64,000 nucleotides of DNA from Atopobiaceae bacterium (GTDB lineage: Bacteria; Actinomycetota; Coriobacteriia; Coriobacteriales; Atopobiaceae). Location: positions 1 through 64,000 of the forward strand of contig JAGAVX010000146.1 in the NCBI GenBank assembly GCA_017941705.1. The letters are read 5' to 3'. The first letter of the stretch is position 1. Every line of letters begins with the position of its first letter. Below, piece by piece: positions 10,102-19,137 of the stretch. Made by a program: the position numbers and the translations under genes. The notes under the pieces are model-generated. The model worked only from the letters and a program-made list of their open reading frames with translations, had not been told where the DNA came from and did no database searches.

Positions 10102-12465
10102 TCAGGCCTCTGGCTCGGCCTGGGCCGGGTCAGGCTGAGCCTCGACCTCAGTCGCGGGCGCGGGCGTTGGCTCGGGCTGGGAAACGGGTTCAGGCTGAGC
10201 CTCGACCTCAGTCACGGGCGCGGGCGTCGGTTCGGGTTGGGAAACGGGTTCAGGCTGAGCCCCGACCTCAATTGCAGGCGCGGGCTCCGTCCCTGGCTCT
10301 GATGCGGGCTCGACCTCATCCTCAAGGTCATGGGCGGCCTCGGCTTGTGTGCCCGTCGTCGTGGCTTCCGACAGCGAAATCCCCTGTTGCCCTGACTGCT
10401 CGTTGCTTGAATCCGCGGTCCTCACCCCCAGCGTATCTGGATCGGACTTTCCGCCGCCAATTGCAGCCGTGTCGCTCTTTACGGTAGAAGGAATCAACTC
10501 GTAGGAATCGATGATCTTCAAATAGTCTGAGGAATCCTGCTTGTTTTGGTCGAGCAGCGTCGTATACCGCTTGCTAAAGTCCTCAAGGATGGATCCGGTG
10601 GGATGTTCACCCTCTGGCAGATTGTTATCCAGATAGAGGAGGTAGTTGAGCAGCGTGGTCACGAACGACAGCGATTCGCTGTCGCCCCTATACATGCCAT
10701 CGGATCCCTGCTCACCCTTTATGAACAGGTCTTCGAACGATGCGGCGTCCTTGTAGAGGGGCTTTCCGTTGCTGTCGTTGGGCGAGATCGTTGCAATGAG
10801 GGAGTCCAATGTATCGTCCTCGTGCATCCATTTGAGCAGGTTGTCAAGGCCTCCGCGAAGCCTGTTGGAGTCCACGGTCGTCACGCCGTCCACGACCTTG
10901 ACCGACGATTCGTTGTTGTATGCATAGCGCGATGCGAGCTCACACAGGTAGAGGGTCGCGAGGTAGCCCGTCACATAGTTTGAACGCTCTGTGTCGATTG
11001 TGCCTCCATCGGAATCCTTTCCGCCTTCGGAGAACCCAATGTCGTTGTACATAAACCGACCGTCGTTGAAGTACCCGCCAACGTAGGTGTCGATGAGCAG
11101 TGCTGTCGTGTATGTTGAGTTGAGTTCTCCTGTGCCAAACCTGCCGTCATCGCCCTGCAGCCTGCGAAGGTCTTGGAACGCCTGGTTGCGGTACGTATAG
11201 ACTTGCTCGACAGCGCTGGCGCTGCCCTCAATGAACCAGGAAGGGAACCTGAGTGCAAGATAGCGCTTCTCGGCCTCTTCGGAGATGAGATCGCCTTTTG
11301 CATCCGTGCGAAGGTCATCGAGATTGGTGGCACCAGCCATGCCGGCGCGATTGTAGTCGTGCATGAGTGTTTGGAAGAGCTCGCGCACGATTGTGTTTTG
11401 GAAGGTCTCCATTGCCTGGCCCTCACGAATAATTGAGCATTTTCCATTAATGGGATTTAGTATGGGATTGCCATCATCGTTTTTCTTCAGAAGACTGTCG
11501 ATGTTCACAGCAAGCATGTAGCAGTACTTGAGCTCGCCATCATCAGTCTCTTTGGCACGGGCAGTTACATACGCGAGGGTGTCGTCCGTGTCCTCGTGTT
11601 CTTCGGCACCGTCCTTGTCTCCCTTTTTGTAAAAGACGTACAGGCTGATTTCCTTGCCAATCTCGTCACACATTGCGGCGGCGTCGAAGGCCGGGAATTT
11701 GTCGAGCAGGAGGTTTACCGCTTGCGGCTCTAGGTGGTCGATGATGAGCTCAACGAGCCATTCGAGGTCCTCGTCGGAAAGGTCGTCGCGTGCCGTCTGT
11801 GCGCAGTGCATATCGACGAGCGTTCTTTCATTGCCAACTTCGTGTGCCATGTCGCTGGTTGCATGCCGTTCCGGCGCAGCGACGGGGAGGTCGGCTTGTG
11901 CGATCGCAGTCTCGGTCTGCGCGGCCATTTCTTCGATTGCAGGTTGCGGGGATGCCTCCTCGCGCTGGGCTTTCACAAACAGGTCTCTGAGCGAGCCGGG
12001 AAGAATGTACGTGATGTCAGTGGCTGCGTCGTAGACCGATATGATCTCGTGGGTTTCAAACAACTCAGAAAGTGAGTCTGAGAGGGTAACGGTGAACACA
12101 TCCTCTGCCAGTGCGTAGCCTTGTGGCACATAGAAGGCGAGAACTGGGAGATAGGTTTGACCTTCGACTGCCACGTCGCTGTCGATTTGAAGGCCGTCAC
12201 GTACCCACATAACGGGAATCTCCCAGTTGGCGTCGTTCTCGGCGACAACGACGGCGTTCTGGTCGAGCTCGATGCCAGCGGTGGGCCTGTCTACGCCGTC
12301 GATTGTGATGTCACGGAGGACCATGGTCTGGTCGGTTTGCATCGTGTGGTTTTCCAACTCAACCGTGCGCTCCGTGGCTAGCGCGACAAAGGGCAGAATC
12401 CCTTGCAGCGTGAGCGCAAGTGTAACGGAGGTGGCCAGCAGCTTGTTGAGTCTTGTTTGCTTCAT
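10102..12465 (-). CDS. Secreted gluzincin-like protein with degenerate zinc motif and Pro/Glu-rich tail repeats
   Basis: A 787-residue secreted protein. The start at 12465 has GAAAGGG upstream and begins a Sec signal peptide (KLLATSVTLALTLQGILPFV, cleavage near ALA-TE). Residues about 355-430 resemble a peptidase-MA/gluzincin domain: an amphipathic helix followed by MHDYNRAGM and later WFIEGSASAVEQVYTYR. At the HExxH position the sequence reads RELFQ (11371-11385), so both zinc histidines are replaced while Glu is kept. The C terminus is about two and a half copies of a 22-residue Pro/Glu repeat (EVEAQPEPVSQPEPTPAP). No LPXTG motif is seen. It lies inside the disrupted McrB-like gene and looks less GC-rich than its neighbours, consistent with acquisition. 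Likely a non-catalytic surface protein. Confidence 0.8.
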   Translation of the reverse strand: MKQTRLNKLLATSVTLALTLQGILPFVALATERTVELENHTMQTDQTMVLRDITIDGVDRPTAGIELDQNAVVVAENDANWEIPVMWVRDGLQIDSDVAVEGQTYLPVLAFYVPQGYALAEDVFTVTLSDSLSELFETHEIISVYDAATDITYILPGSLRDLFVKAQREEASPQPAIEEMAAQTETAIAQADLPVAAPERHATSDMAHEVGNERTLVDMHCAQTARDDLSDEDLEWLVELIIDHLEPQAVNLLLDKFPAFDAAAMCDEIGKEISLYVFYKKGDKDGAEEHEDTDDTLAYVTARAKETDDGELKYCYMLAVNIDSLLKKNDDGNPILNPINGKCSIIREGQAMETFQNTIVRELFQTLMHDYNRAGMAGATNLDDLRTDAKGDLISEEAEKRYLALRFPSWFIEGSASAVEQVYTYRNQAFQDLRRLQGDDGRFGTGELNSTYTTALLIDTYVGGYFNDGRFMYNDIGFSEGGKDSDGGTIDTERSNYVTGYLATLYLCELASRYAYNNESSVKVVDGVTTVDSNRLRGGLDNLLKWMHEDDTLDSLIATISPNDSNGKPLYKDAASFEDLFIKGEQGSDGMYRGDSESLSFVTTLLNYLLYLDNNLPEGEHPTGSILEDFSKRYTTLLDQNKQDSSDYLKIIDSYELIPSTVKSDTAAIGGGKSDPDTLGVRTADSSNEQSGQQGISLSEATTTGTQAEAAHDLEDEVEPASEPGTEPAPAIEVGAQPEPVSQPEPTPAPVTEVEAQPEPVSQPEPTPAPATEVEAQPDPAQAEPEA

Positions 12466-12751
12466 GGCATGCCCTTTCAGAGTGTGGATGCATACATCAT
12501 ACCTGTGCAAACATGCCGAAAAGCAGGCGACACGGAGATTCGGTGTCATATCGCGTCTCCTCGGCTCCTCGAAGCAGGGGACGATTCGCGCGACGCATAT
12601 CGATCTTGAGAGGTATATCAGCCGAGTTCAGGTGTCGCGGCAGCTAGATTGAGAGGTCGTCAGCACGAAGGTGTGGTCGTTTGCCCATCGTCGGAGTACC
12701 CTCGGCGATGGTTCGTGCGGCTCTACGCCAACCTACCGCGAGCGCGGTTGC

Positions 12752-12831
12752 CGCGTGCGTTGGGGGGTGCCCCCTAACGCACGCGTATCGCACAACGGAC
12801 CCGAACAACGGTGCCTGTCCCACTTGTTCGG
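12752..12831. repeat. Two adjacent REP-like palindromes at the right junction
   Basis: The first hairpin has perfect 10-base arms CGCGTGCGTT (12752-12761) and AACGCACGCG (12776-12785). The second has perfect 8-base arms CCGAACAA (12801-12808) and TTGTTCGG (12824-12831) around CGGTGCCTGTCCCAC. The second is nearly identical to the copy at 9945. The rest of 12466-12751 holds no recognisable gene; it contains the promoter side of the minus-strand secreted protein. Confidence 0.8.
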
Positions 12832-13275
12832 ATTTTCTAGGAAGCGGCCACGAGTACTCATTCGACCGTCTGGCGAAGCTGCTCGACTTCGACCAGGAGG
12901 GCGTCCGCGGCGCTTTCAGGGCCCTGTACGACACGGACTCCGATGTCGCGGCTTCATACGGGACCTTCTCTGGGCTGGTGGACGACCTGGTGAGGCGATA
13001 CAACGAGTCCTCCGGCAGCACGATGGACGACGCGTACCAGAACGCCAGGGCGGCCAGCGTCTACCTGTTCTTCAGGTACCCCGAGCGGTACCACTACTAC
13101 AAACCTACGGTCGCCGACTCCCTCTGCGCCGCCGTCGGGAGCGTGCTGCCGAGCGACCCGGCGGAGAGGTTCGTCGCCTACGAGGCGCTCTGCGACGCCA
13201 TGATGCCGGCCGTGCTGTCGGACAAGGACCTCGTCGCCCTGAGCGACTCCGTGCTCGACGGGCGCCAGCTGGCCG
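12832..13275 (+). pseudogene. McrB-type restriction protein, N-terminal region, second fragment
   Basis: The plus frame resumes protein-like sequence immediately after the palindrome: FLGSGHEYSFDRLAKLLDF, then GAFRALYDTDSDVAASYG, ARAASVYLFFRYPERYHYY and SDKDLVALSDSVLDGRQL. This continues the 9671 fragment without obvious loss (GMGQL joined to LGSGHEY), as in McrB-like proteins where a FRYPE-type motif follows the WDIDADDF motif. After about 13275 the similarity ends and no AAA+ GTPase domain follows, so the gene is also truncated on the right. There is no start codon or ribosome site here, so it is probably not expressed as a functional protein. Confidence 0.65.
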
Positions 13276-13420
13276 CAGTCGGCAGTCGCGCTGACGTCAC
13301 CCAAAGCGGGATGTGGGAGGGGCCTGCGACGGTGTGCGAGGCTTGCCCGCAGGGAGACCGAAGAGGATCAGAACTTGTTCGGGTTGGGGTGACGGGGCGC
13401 CGATCGTCGCTCGGCGGGGC

Positions 13421-13458
13421 GGAAAAGAAAAAGGAGCAGGGCAATCTAGCCCTGCTCC
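13421..13458 (-). terminator. Rho-independent terminator of the tRNA-Glu gene
   Basis: On the minus strand GGAGCAGGGC pairs with GCCCTGCTCC across a six-base loop (13433-13458), followed by TTTTTCTTTTCC. It lies about 60 bases after the tRNA 3 prime end. Confidence 0.9.
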
Positions 13459-13516
13459 ATCCATATTCTCAGTGCGAACCGGTATCTACCAATACCGAGT
13501 TCGACGCTTCGCAGTT

Positions 13517-13590
13517 TGGTGCCCCCAGCGGGAGTCGAACCCGCCTCTTAACCTTGAAAGGGTTACGTCCTAACCGATAGACGATGGGGA
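13517..13590 (-). tRNA. tRNA-Glu (anticodon TTC)
   Basis: On the minus strand the sequence starts TCCCCATCG and ends with an encoded CCA. The anticodon loop CTTTCAA sits between AACC and GGTT stems, giving TTC. The T arm GCGGGTTCGACTCCCGC is intact. A strong terminator follows. Confidence 0.97.
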
Positions 13591-13628
13591 CTATTGCGAA
13601 CAAACAGTATAACAGACCGGGAGAGCCG

Positions 13629-14603
13629 CTACCAGCCAAAGCCGTTGCGTTCAGCAAAGATGCGTGCTTGATCGCCAAAGTTAGCCTGCTGCTCTGCCCA
13701 CGCGCAGAAGTCGGGAACGTCGCACACGACGGGGTCCGCTTCGTGTACGGCTAGGGTGACCTCGGCGAACGAGTATGGTTCGGCCGCGGGCCGGTCGGGG
13801 AGGTAGGTGTCCACCATAACCGGGCGCAGCAGCGCGTAAGGCCCGCCCTCGCAAAGGTTGGCAAAGCCCATCAGCGCCCTTCGTGCGGCGGGCATGCGGC
13901 CGAGCTTGTAGAACAGAATGGTCCTGCCCAGCTGCTGCCACGAGTCTCCGCGCCTGTCAAAGCGCGCGTCGAGCGCCTCGAAGCCCTCCTCGTCCTCGAG
14001 CCGCGCGAGCGAGAGCGCGCAGGTATGCCGAGCTCCCAGCGCGTCGCATGGCGAGTCGGCGATCAGTGCCTGTCCGTAATCGTTCGCCATGCGATAGCGT
14101 GCGGAGTCGAGGCACGTCCGCGACAAGGCGGCCTTGATGCGCAGGCGTCCGCGCAGGAACACGTCCGTCCATGCATCACCCGACTCGGGCAGGGTCATCG
14201 GTCCTAGCTCGGCATCGACGCTGCGGTCGAGCTCGAGTAGCTCGTCGAGCTGCCGGTCAGGCTCGTAGTCCGACGCAAGGATGCGCAGCAGGCGCGCATG
14301 GATGCTGTCCGGGGCCACCGCAAGTGCCTGCGCGCAGTCACGGCCAAAGCGCGCCATGCGTTGCGTCCGCTCCTCCATGAACGACTCGTCATCGCGGAAC
14401 TCGTCGTCGTCGCGTGATCGAAGAACTCGGTCGACGGCATCGACAAGCTGCATGAATGCCTGGTCATGAGGGTCATCGACATACGAAGACGGCGACTCGC
14501 GCACGGTAAGCAGCAGCTCGGCATAGGCCGCTGGAGAGAGTCCGCCCAGCTGGGCGCTCCGCCTGTGCGCCAGACGCTCCATGAGCTCCTCGTGCAGATT
14601 CAT
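13629..14603 (-). CDS. Hypothetical helical-repeat protein, paralogue of its upstream neighbour
   Basis: A 324-residue, apparently cytoplasmic protein rich in Ala, Leu, Arg and acidic residues, with the helical periodicity of TPR-like proteins but no clear consensus repeat. No signal peptide or membrane segment. Its ATG (14603) overlaps the stop of the upstream gene as ATGA, so the two are translationally coupled. The two products look like distant paralogues: compare CALSLARLEDEEGFEAL here with CAIAYAKLEDEAGLERF there. A longer frame reading back to 14909 lies inside the neighbour and is not the gene. Function is unknown. Confidence 0.8.
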   Translation of the reverse strand: MNLHEELMERLAHRRSAQLGGLSPAAYAELLLTVRESPSSYVDDPHDQAFMQLVDAVDRVLRSRDDDEFRDDESFMEERTQRMARFGRDCAQALAVAPDSIHARLLRILASDYEPDRQLDELLELDRSVDAELGPMTLPESGDAWTDVFLRGRLRIKAALSRTCLDSARYRMANDYGQALIADSPCDALGARHTCALSLARLEDEEGFEALDARFDRRGDSWQQLGRTILFYKLGRMPAARRALMGFANLCEGGPYALLRPVMVDTYLPDRPAAEPYSFAEVTLAVHEADPVVCDVPDFCAWAEQQANFGDQARIFAERNGFGW

Positions 14604-15601
14604 CGCCTGCCCTCCCACGAGCTGCCCAGGCCTGCGTGGCGTGCGACCCATGTGCCCAAGACGCCGCGGCCGGCATCGTCGCGACCTTCCTGCAGCAGCA
14701 CCGTTCCCTCCGAGACGGCCAGGATCAGCTCGTCCTCGCTCAGCGGAGCGACTGCCAGGCGAGCGAACACGCCGTCGGGAAGCTCCTTTTGGCTGGTCAG
14801 TGCGAGGGCGGCGTGCGGATAGCTGCCGATGAGCCTGCCGAGCAGCCTGCTTGCCTCGTCCATGTCGTGGCGCTTGTGTGCGAGCGATATGCGCGCGAGC
14901 TGCATCCATGCGTCCTCGGTGCCTGCGCGCATGAGCGGCTTGGTTCGTGCGGCAAAGCGCTCCAGGCCCGCCTCGTCCTCGAGCTTCGCATAGGCGATTG
15001 CGCAGGTAAAGCGCACATCCGAGCTGTCCTGCGGGTCAAGGTCCAGCAGCTTTTCGCCCAAGCGGATGGCCTCGCGGTTGCGCCCGCAGATGACGGCCTT
15101 CCCAGCTTGAGTCGCAAGCCAACGGTAGTACGGGCGCATGGCGATGTCGGCCTCGAGCAGCGCGCGCTCCGGCGATTCGTCATGCGTCTGGGCGCGTGCC
15201 TCCTCGCATGAGGCGCGGACGCTGTCGGCGTTGCTGGCCAGAAAGTCGTAATAGCTCTCAAAGGAGTGGCTTTCGGCGGCCTGCTTCATGCGGATGGCGT
15301 CATGGCAGCGCTCGTCGAGGGCGATTGCCTCGTCGAGGAGGTGGTGCCCCTGGTCAATGAGCTGCTCTGCGTGGTCGTCATCTGCAAAGGGGAGCTCGTA
15401 GTCGATGAGCGTTGCCGCCTCGGCAACGAGGTGAAAGGCCCGGTCGGCGTCTGACTGGGGGAGCGAGTCACGGTTCTGCGAAAAGCGTCGGCTGAACGAG
15501 GCGAAGGCGCGCGTGGCGGCGGCGGGGTCCTTCCCGTCGAGCGAACGCGCAAAGCGCAGGCCGAGACGCTGATAATCCTCTCTGTGAGGGTCGTATGACA
15601 C
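14600..15601 (-). CDS. Hypothetical helical-repeat protein, first of a coupled pair
   Basis: A 333-residue soluble protein. I chose the GTG at 15601 (VSYDPHREDYQRLGLRFARS) because GGGAGGAG stands nine bases upstream; the frame remains open to 15739 but nothing supports starting there. It has a tetratricopeptide-like helical composition, with segments such as ALDERCHDAIRMKQAAE and LGEKLLDLDPQDSSDVRF, the latter typical of a TPR helix pair ending in DP. It is coupled to the gene at 13629 by an ATGA overlap and resembles it. Possibly a scaffold or peptide-binding protein; no specific role can be assigned. Confidence 0.8.
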   Translation of the reverse strand: MSYDPHREDYQRLGLRFARSLDGKDPAAATRAFASFSRRFSQNRDSLPQSDADRAFHLVAEAATLIDYELPFADDDHAEQLIDQGHHLLDEAIALDERCHDAIRMKQAAESHSFESYYDFLASNADSVRASCEEARAQTHDESPERALLEADIAMRPYYRWLATQAGKAVICGRNREAIRLGEKLLDLDPQDSSDVRFTCAIAYAKLEDEAGLERFAARTKPLMRAGTEDAWMQLARISLAHKRHDMDEASRLLGRLIGSYPHAALALTSQKELPDGVFARLAVAPLSEDELILAVSEGTVLLQEGRDDAGRGVLGTWVARHAGLGSSWEGRR

Positions 15602-15735
15602 GGACTTGTCTCCTCCCGTTTGGTGTGAGAACCCATGGTAGCGCAACGCCGACCGGCTGACAGGTTGTAGGGACTGCTTGGCGGAAAGTGCGCACCAAAT
15701 GCTAAGTGCGGGACTGTGGGCGCGCGCTGCTGCGC

Positions 15736-15762
15736 GCAAAACAAAAGCTCCCCGTGGGGAGC
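15736..15762 (-). terminator. Rho-independent terminator of the tRNA-Val gene
   Basis: On the minus strand GCTCCC pairs with GGGAGC (15747-15762) and is followed by TTTTGTTTTGC. It lies 11 bases from the tRNA 3 prime end and before the coupled hypothetical genes. Confidence 0.88.
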
Positions 15763-15772
15763 CTGAGAGTCA

Positions 15773-15847
15773 TGGTGGGCGATGACAGATTCGAACTGCC
15801 GACCTTATCCTTGTAAGGGATCTGCGCTACCACTGCGCCAATCGCCC
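15773..15847 (-). tRNA. tRNA-Val (anticodon TAC)
   Basis: Minus strand. The acceptor GGGCGAT pairs with ATCGCCC, followed by ACCA. The T arm is GGCAGTTCGAATCTGTC. The anticodon loop CTTACAA between ATCC and GGAT gives TAC. Reading the plus strand would suggest a Thr anticodon, but the T loop and CCA end are only correct on the minus strand. Confidence 0.95.
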
Positions 15848-16117
15848 GTGGGCAGAAATTCTAGCACAGCCGGGGGCGGTGATGCCCCGGCAAACAGAAG
15901 CAACGCTTTACCTATAACTTTTACTGCGCCTCCACGGTGCTGATGCCTTGCCGGCCCTTGGCCTCGTTAGCGCCTGACGCCGGCCCGCGACAGGCAGGAT
16001 GGCACCTGCCTGAGCAAACCATAGCAGTAGGCTATACTGTTCTCCCGGCGTGCGGGGCGTCTCGCAACGCGACAAAGAGCCGGCATCACACATGCATGCA
16101 ACACGAAGGTAGGAACT

Positions 16118-17659
16118 ATGCCAGCGTATACCACCGTTGGCGCGCTTGCCGCGCTGCTCAAGGAGAAGGACCTGTTGGCGGAAGAGAGCGACCTCAAGGG
16201 CCGCGAGGCACTCCCTGTGGAGGGGGCCGACTGCGACTCGCGCGTGGTTGCTCCAGGCCATGTGTTTGTGTGCAAGGGAGCGGCGTTCAAGTCGGCCTAC
16301 CTCGTCTCCGCCATTGAGAGCGGGGCCGTTGCGTATCTGTGCGCGCAGGAGAAGGCCGCTGAGCTCGCAAAGACTTGTCCCGACGCGCCGGTTCTGGTCG
16401 CCACGGACCTGCGTCGGGCGATGGCGCTTGTTTCGGCCGAGGCGTGGGGGCATCCGGACCAGGACATAGAGATCCTGGGGATTACGGGCACAAAGGGCAA
16501 GTCGACTGTGGCGTACATGCTGCGGACGATCATCGATGCGGGCGTCGCTGCGCCGCAGGTTGGCATCATGGGCTCCATCGACACCTTTGACGGCATCGAG
16601 AGCTTCGAGAGTGTCAACACCACGCCCGAGGCCCCTGACCTGTGGAGGCATCTGGCCCATACCCGTGACGCGGGGCTTCGCGGCATGGTCATGGAGGTGT
16701 CGAGCCAGGCGCTCAAGTACGATCGCGTGGACGAGCTGCACATGGACGTGGCCTGCTTCCTCAACATCGGGCGCGACCATATCTCGCCTATTGAGCACCC
16801 CAGCTTCGAGGACTATTTTGAGAGCAAGCTCCGCATTTTTGACCAGGCTCGCGTGGCCGTAGTCGGCCTTGACATGGACCATGCAGACGAAGTGCTCGCC
16901 CGAGCCAGTCGCTGCGAGCGCGTGGTGACCTTCTCGGTGGCGGACGATGCGTCGCAGCGTGGGGCCGACGTGTGGGCGAGCGACATTCGCTCGGAGCGCG
17001 GCGGCATTACGTTTGAGGTCCATAGCGCACGGGGCGACCGTACGATGCATGTCTCGATGCCGGGCCTGTTTAACGTGGACAACGCTCTTGCTGCCATCGC
17101 CATGTGCGAGGTCGCGGGCATCGCCGACGAGTGTGTGCGCGAGGGGCTCGCCCACGTGCGGGTTCCCGGACGCATGGAGCTTGTCGAGACGGCCGACCCA
17201 AAGGTGTGCGCGCTCGTCGACTATGCGCACAACAAGCTCTCGTACCAGCGCTTCTTCTCGTCTGTGAGCAAGGAGTTTGCAGGCAGGTCCGTCATCGCGC
17301 TGTTTGGAGCCCCTGGTGGCAAGGCCTTCGAACGCCGCCGCGAGCTTCCCGAGGAGGCTTCGCGCTGGGCGGACCTGATCATCTACACCGAGGAGGACCC
17401 GGCTCACGAGCGCGTCGAGGACATCTGCGCAGAGATGGCTGCCAATACGCCCGACGGACAGGCGTACGAGGTCATTTGCGATCGCCCCGCGGCCATTGCG
17501 CGCGCGGTCGATGCGGCCTTCGACGCCCCGAACGGAGCGATCGTGTGCCTGCTGGCAAAGGGCGATGAGACCCTTCAGCACGTGGGCGATCGCTTTGTTC
17601 CGTGCGAGACCGATGGCGCCATCTTTGAGCGCGAGGTCGCACGAAGGCTCAAGGGATAG
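16118..17659 (+). CDS. murE: UDP-MurNAc-tripeptide synthetase (MurE), probably lysine-adding
   Basis: A 513-residue Mur ligase that adds the third amino acid to the peptidoglycan stem peptide. It shows the ATP loop GITGTKGKST (about residue 127), the conserved TTPEAPDLW and VMEVSSQALKYDRV, and FLNIGRDHISPIEHPSFEDY. The Mur C-terminal domain includes CALVDYAHNKLSYQRFF and GAPGGKAFERRRELP. DAP-adding MurE enzymes carry DNPR in the substrate pocket. Here the matching stretch is YTEEDPAHERV, closer to the lysine-adding streptococcal type, which also shares the IEHPSFEDYF signature. GAAGGTAGG precedes the ATG. Lysine specificity is inferred; another diamino acid is possible. Confidence 0.9.
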   Translation: MPAYTTVGALAALLKEKDLLAEESDLKGREALPVEGADCDSRVVAPGHVFVCKGAAFKSAYLVSAIESGAVAYLCAQEKAAELAKTCPDAPVLVATDLRRAMALVSAEAWGHPDQDIEILGITGTKGKSTVAYMLRTIIDAGVAAPQVGIMGSIDTFDGIESFESVNTTPEAPDLWRHLAHTRDAGLRGMVMEVSSQALKYDRVDELHMDVACFLNIGRDHISPIEHPSFEDYFESKLRIFDQARVAVVGLDMDHADEVLARASRCERVVTFSVADDASQRGADVWASDIRSERGGITFEVHSARGDRTMHVSMPGLFNVDNALAAIAMCEVAGIADECVREGLAHVRVPGRMELVETADPKVCALVDYAHNKLSYQRFFSSVSKEFAGRSVIALFGAPGGKAFERRRELPEEASRWADLIIYTEEDPAHERVEDICAEMAANTPDGQAYEVICDRPAAIARAVDAAFDAPNGAIVCLLAKGDETLQHVGDRFVPCETDGAIFEREVARRLKG

Positions 17660-17716
17660 CGCCGTCGCATCCAGGTAAACGACCCTGACGCAGCGTGCCG
17701 CAAGAGAGGGAGACCA

Positions 17717-18451
17717 ATGACAGATACCGCGAGTACCCGTTCATTTGGGCGTGCGAACGACCAGATGCGCCCCGTCACGCTGACGCCGGGCGTGATGAAG
17801 AACGCGGACGGATCGTGCCTTGCCGAGTTTGGTGACACTAGGGTCTTGTGCACCGCGACGATCGAGGAGGGCGTGCCCAATTGGCGTCGTGGGCAGAAGG
17901 CCGGTTGGGTGACGGCCGAGTACGCCATGTTGCCTGCGTCGACCAACCGTCGGACTCCCCGCGAGCAGCGCGGTCGCAAAGGGCGCTCAATGGAGATCGA
18001 GCGTCTCATTGGCCGCAGCCTGCGCACGGTGGTTGACCTGCGGCGTTTGGGTGAGCTCACGGTAACCTGCGACTGCGACGTGATTCAGGCGGATGGAGGC
18101 ACGCGCACGGCTTCGGTTACGGGCGCGTGGGTGGCGCTGCACGAGGCGCTGCGCTCTTGGGTCGTAGTGGACAAGATTCATCGGATGCCCCTGACTGGTC
18201 AGGTGGCCGCCGTGTCTATGGGCGAGGTCAACGGGGTCCTGATGCTCGACCTCGACTATCCGGAGGACAGCCACGCGCAGGTTGACATGAACCTCGTCGG
18301 AACCGCCGACGGGCGCATTATCGAGGTGCAGGGGACCGGCGAGAAGACTCCCTTCGACCGCGCGCAGCTCGATGCGCTGCTCGACCTTGGGCAGGCGGGT
18401 GTCGCCGACCTGATCCGCATCCAATCCGATGTCACGGGATTCACCTGCTAA
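17717..18451 (+). CDS. rph: Ribonuclease PH
   Basis: A 244-residue phosphorolytic 3 prime to 5 prime exoribonuclease that trims tRNA 3 prime ends, and the normal length for the family. Recognisable blocks are [58 protein letters not shown] and [29 protein letters not shown] lies eight bases before the ATG. It is followed 23 bases later by the rdgB-type gene, a frequent bacterial gene order (rph-rdgB). Confidence 0.97.
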   Translation: MTDTASTRSFGRANDQMRPVTLTPGVMKNADGSCLAEFGDTRVLCTATIEEGVPNWRRGQKAGWVTAEYAMLPASTNRRTPREQRGRKGRSMEIERLIGRSLRTVVDLRRLGELTVTCDCDVIQADGGTRTASVTGAWVALHEALRSWVVVDKIHRMPLTGQVAAVSMGEVNGVLMLDLDYPEDSHAQVDMNLVGTADGRIIEVQGTGEKTPFDRAQLDALLDLGQAGVADLIRIQSDVTGFTC

Positions 18452-18474
18452 CAAGCCACGTGAAAGGAATGCAT

Positions 18475-19113
18475 ATGGCAACTATTGACATCAATACGCT
18501 CGATCCGCAGAAGACCGTCGTGGTGGCAACGGGCAATGCGCACAAGCTCACCGAGATAGAGGCCATCCTCGGGCAGATCATGGACGACTGCCGCTTTGTG
18601 GCGCTGGGAGACCTGGGTGACTATCCCGATCCCGAGGAAAACGGCGAGACCTTCTACGACAATGCGCTGATCAAGGCGCAGGCGGCGCTTGACGAGACGG
18701 GGCTGCGCATGGCGGTTGCCGATGACTCCGGCCTGTGCGTGGATGCGCTGGGCGGCGATCCCGGAATCCATTCGGCGCGCTGGGCTGGCGAGCACGGCAA
18801 CGATGATGCGAACAACGACAAGCTACTGCTGCAAATGCAGGATGTGCCTGAGTCCGAGCGCACCGCGCGATTCCACTCGACTGTCGTGCTGGTCACGCGA
18901 GACGAGGATGGGGAGGAGATTCTTGCGGGCAATGGCGACTGCGAGGGCACTATTGCCTACGATCGCCGTGGTACCAACGGCTTTGGCTACGATCCGCTGT
19001 TCAACCTCGCGGACATTCCCGGCCGCCGTATGGCCGAGCTCGAGCCCGAGGAGAAGAACGCCATCAGCCATCGCCGCCGCGCGTTGGATGATCTCGTGAG
19101 CAAGCTGGGATAG
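18475..19113 (+). CDS. rdgB: Non-canonical purine NTP pyrophosphatase (RdgB/HAM1)
   Basis: A 212-residue house-cleaning enzyme that hydrolyses dITP, XTP and related nucleotides to monophosphates. Motifs: VVATGNAHKLTEIEAIL, then VADDSGLCVDALGGDPGIHS and the C-terminal GTNGFGYDPLF. I set the start at ATG 18475 because GAAAGGA stands eight bases upstream; a GTG at 18460 in the same frame overlaps that site. It is co-directional with rph and followed by a strong terminator. Confidence 0.96.
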   Translation: MATIDINTLDPQKTVVVATGNAHKLTEIEAILGQIMDDCRFVALGDLGDYPDPEENGETFYDNALIKAQAALDETGLRMAVADDSGLCVDALGGDPGIHSARWAGEHGNDDANNDKLLLQMQDVPESERTARFHSTVVLVTRDEDGEEILAGNGDCEGTIAYDRRGTNGFGYDPLFNLADIPGRRMAELEPEEKNAISHRRRALDDLVSKLG

Positions 19114-19137
19114 CAGTGGGTTGACTCGAGCCTGCAA

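Noticed and set aside
15773-15847. tRNA-Thr on the plus strand (CTTGTAA loop)
   Set aside because: The T loop, D arm and CCA end are only correct on the minus strand, where the anticodon is TAC (Val).
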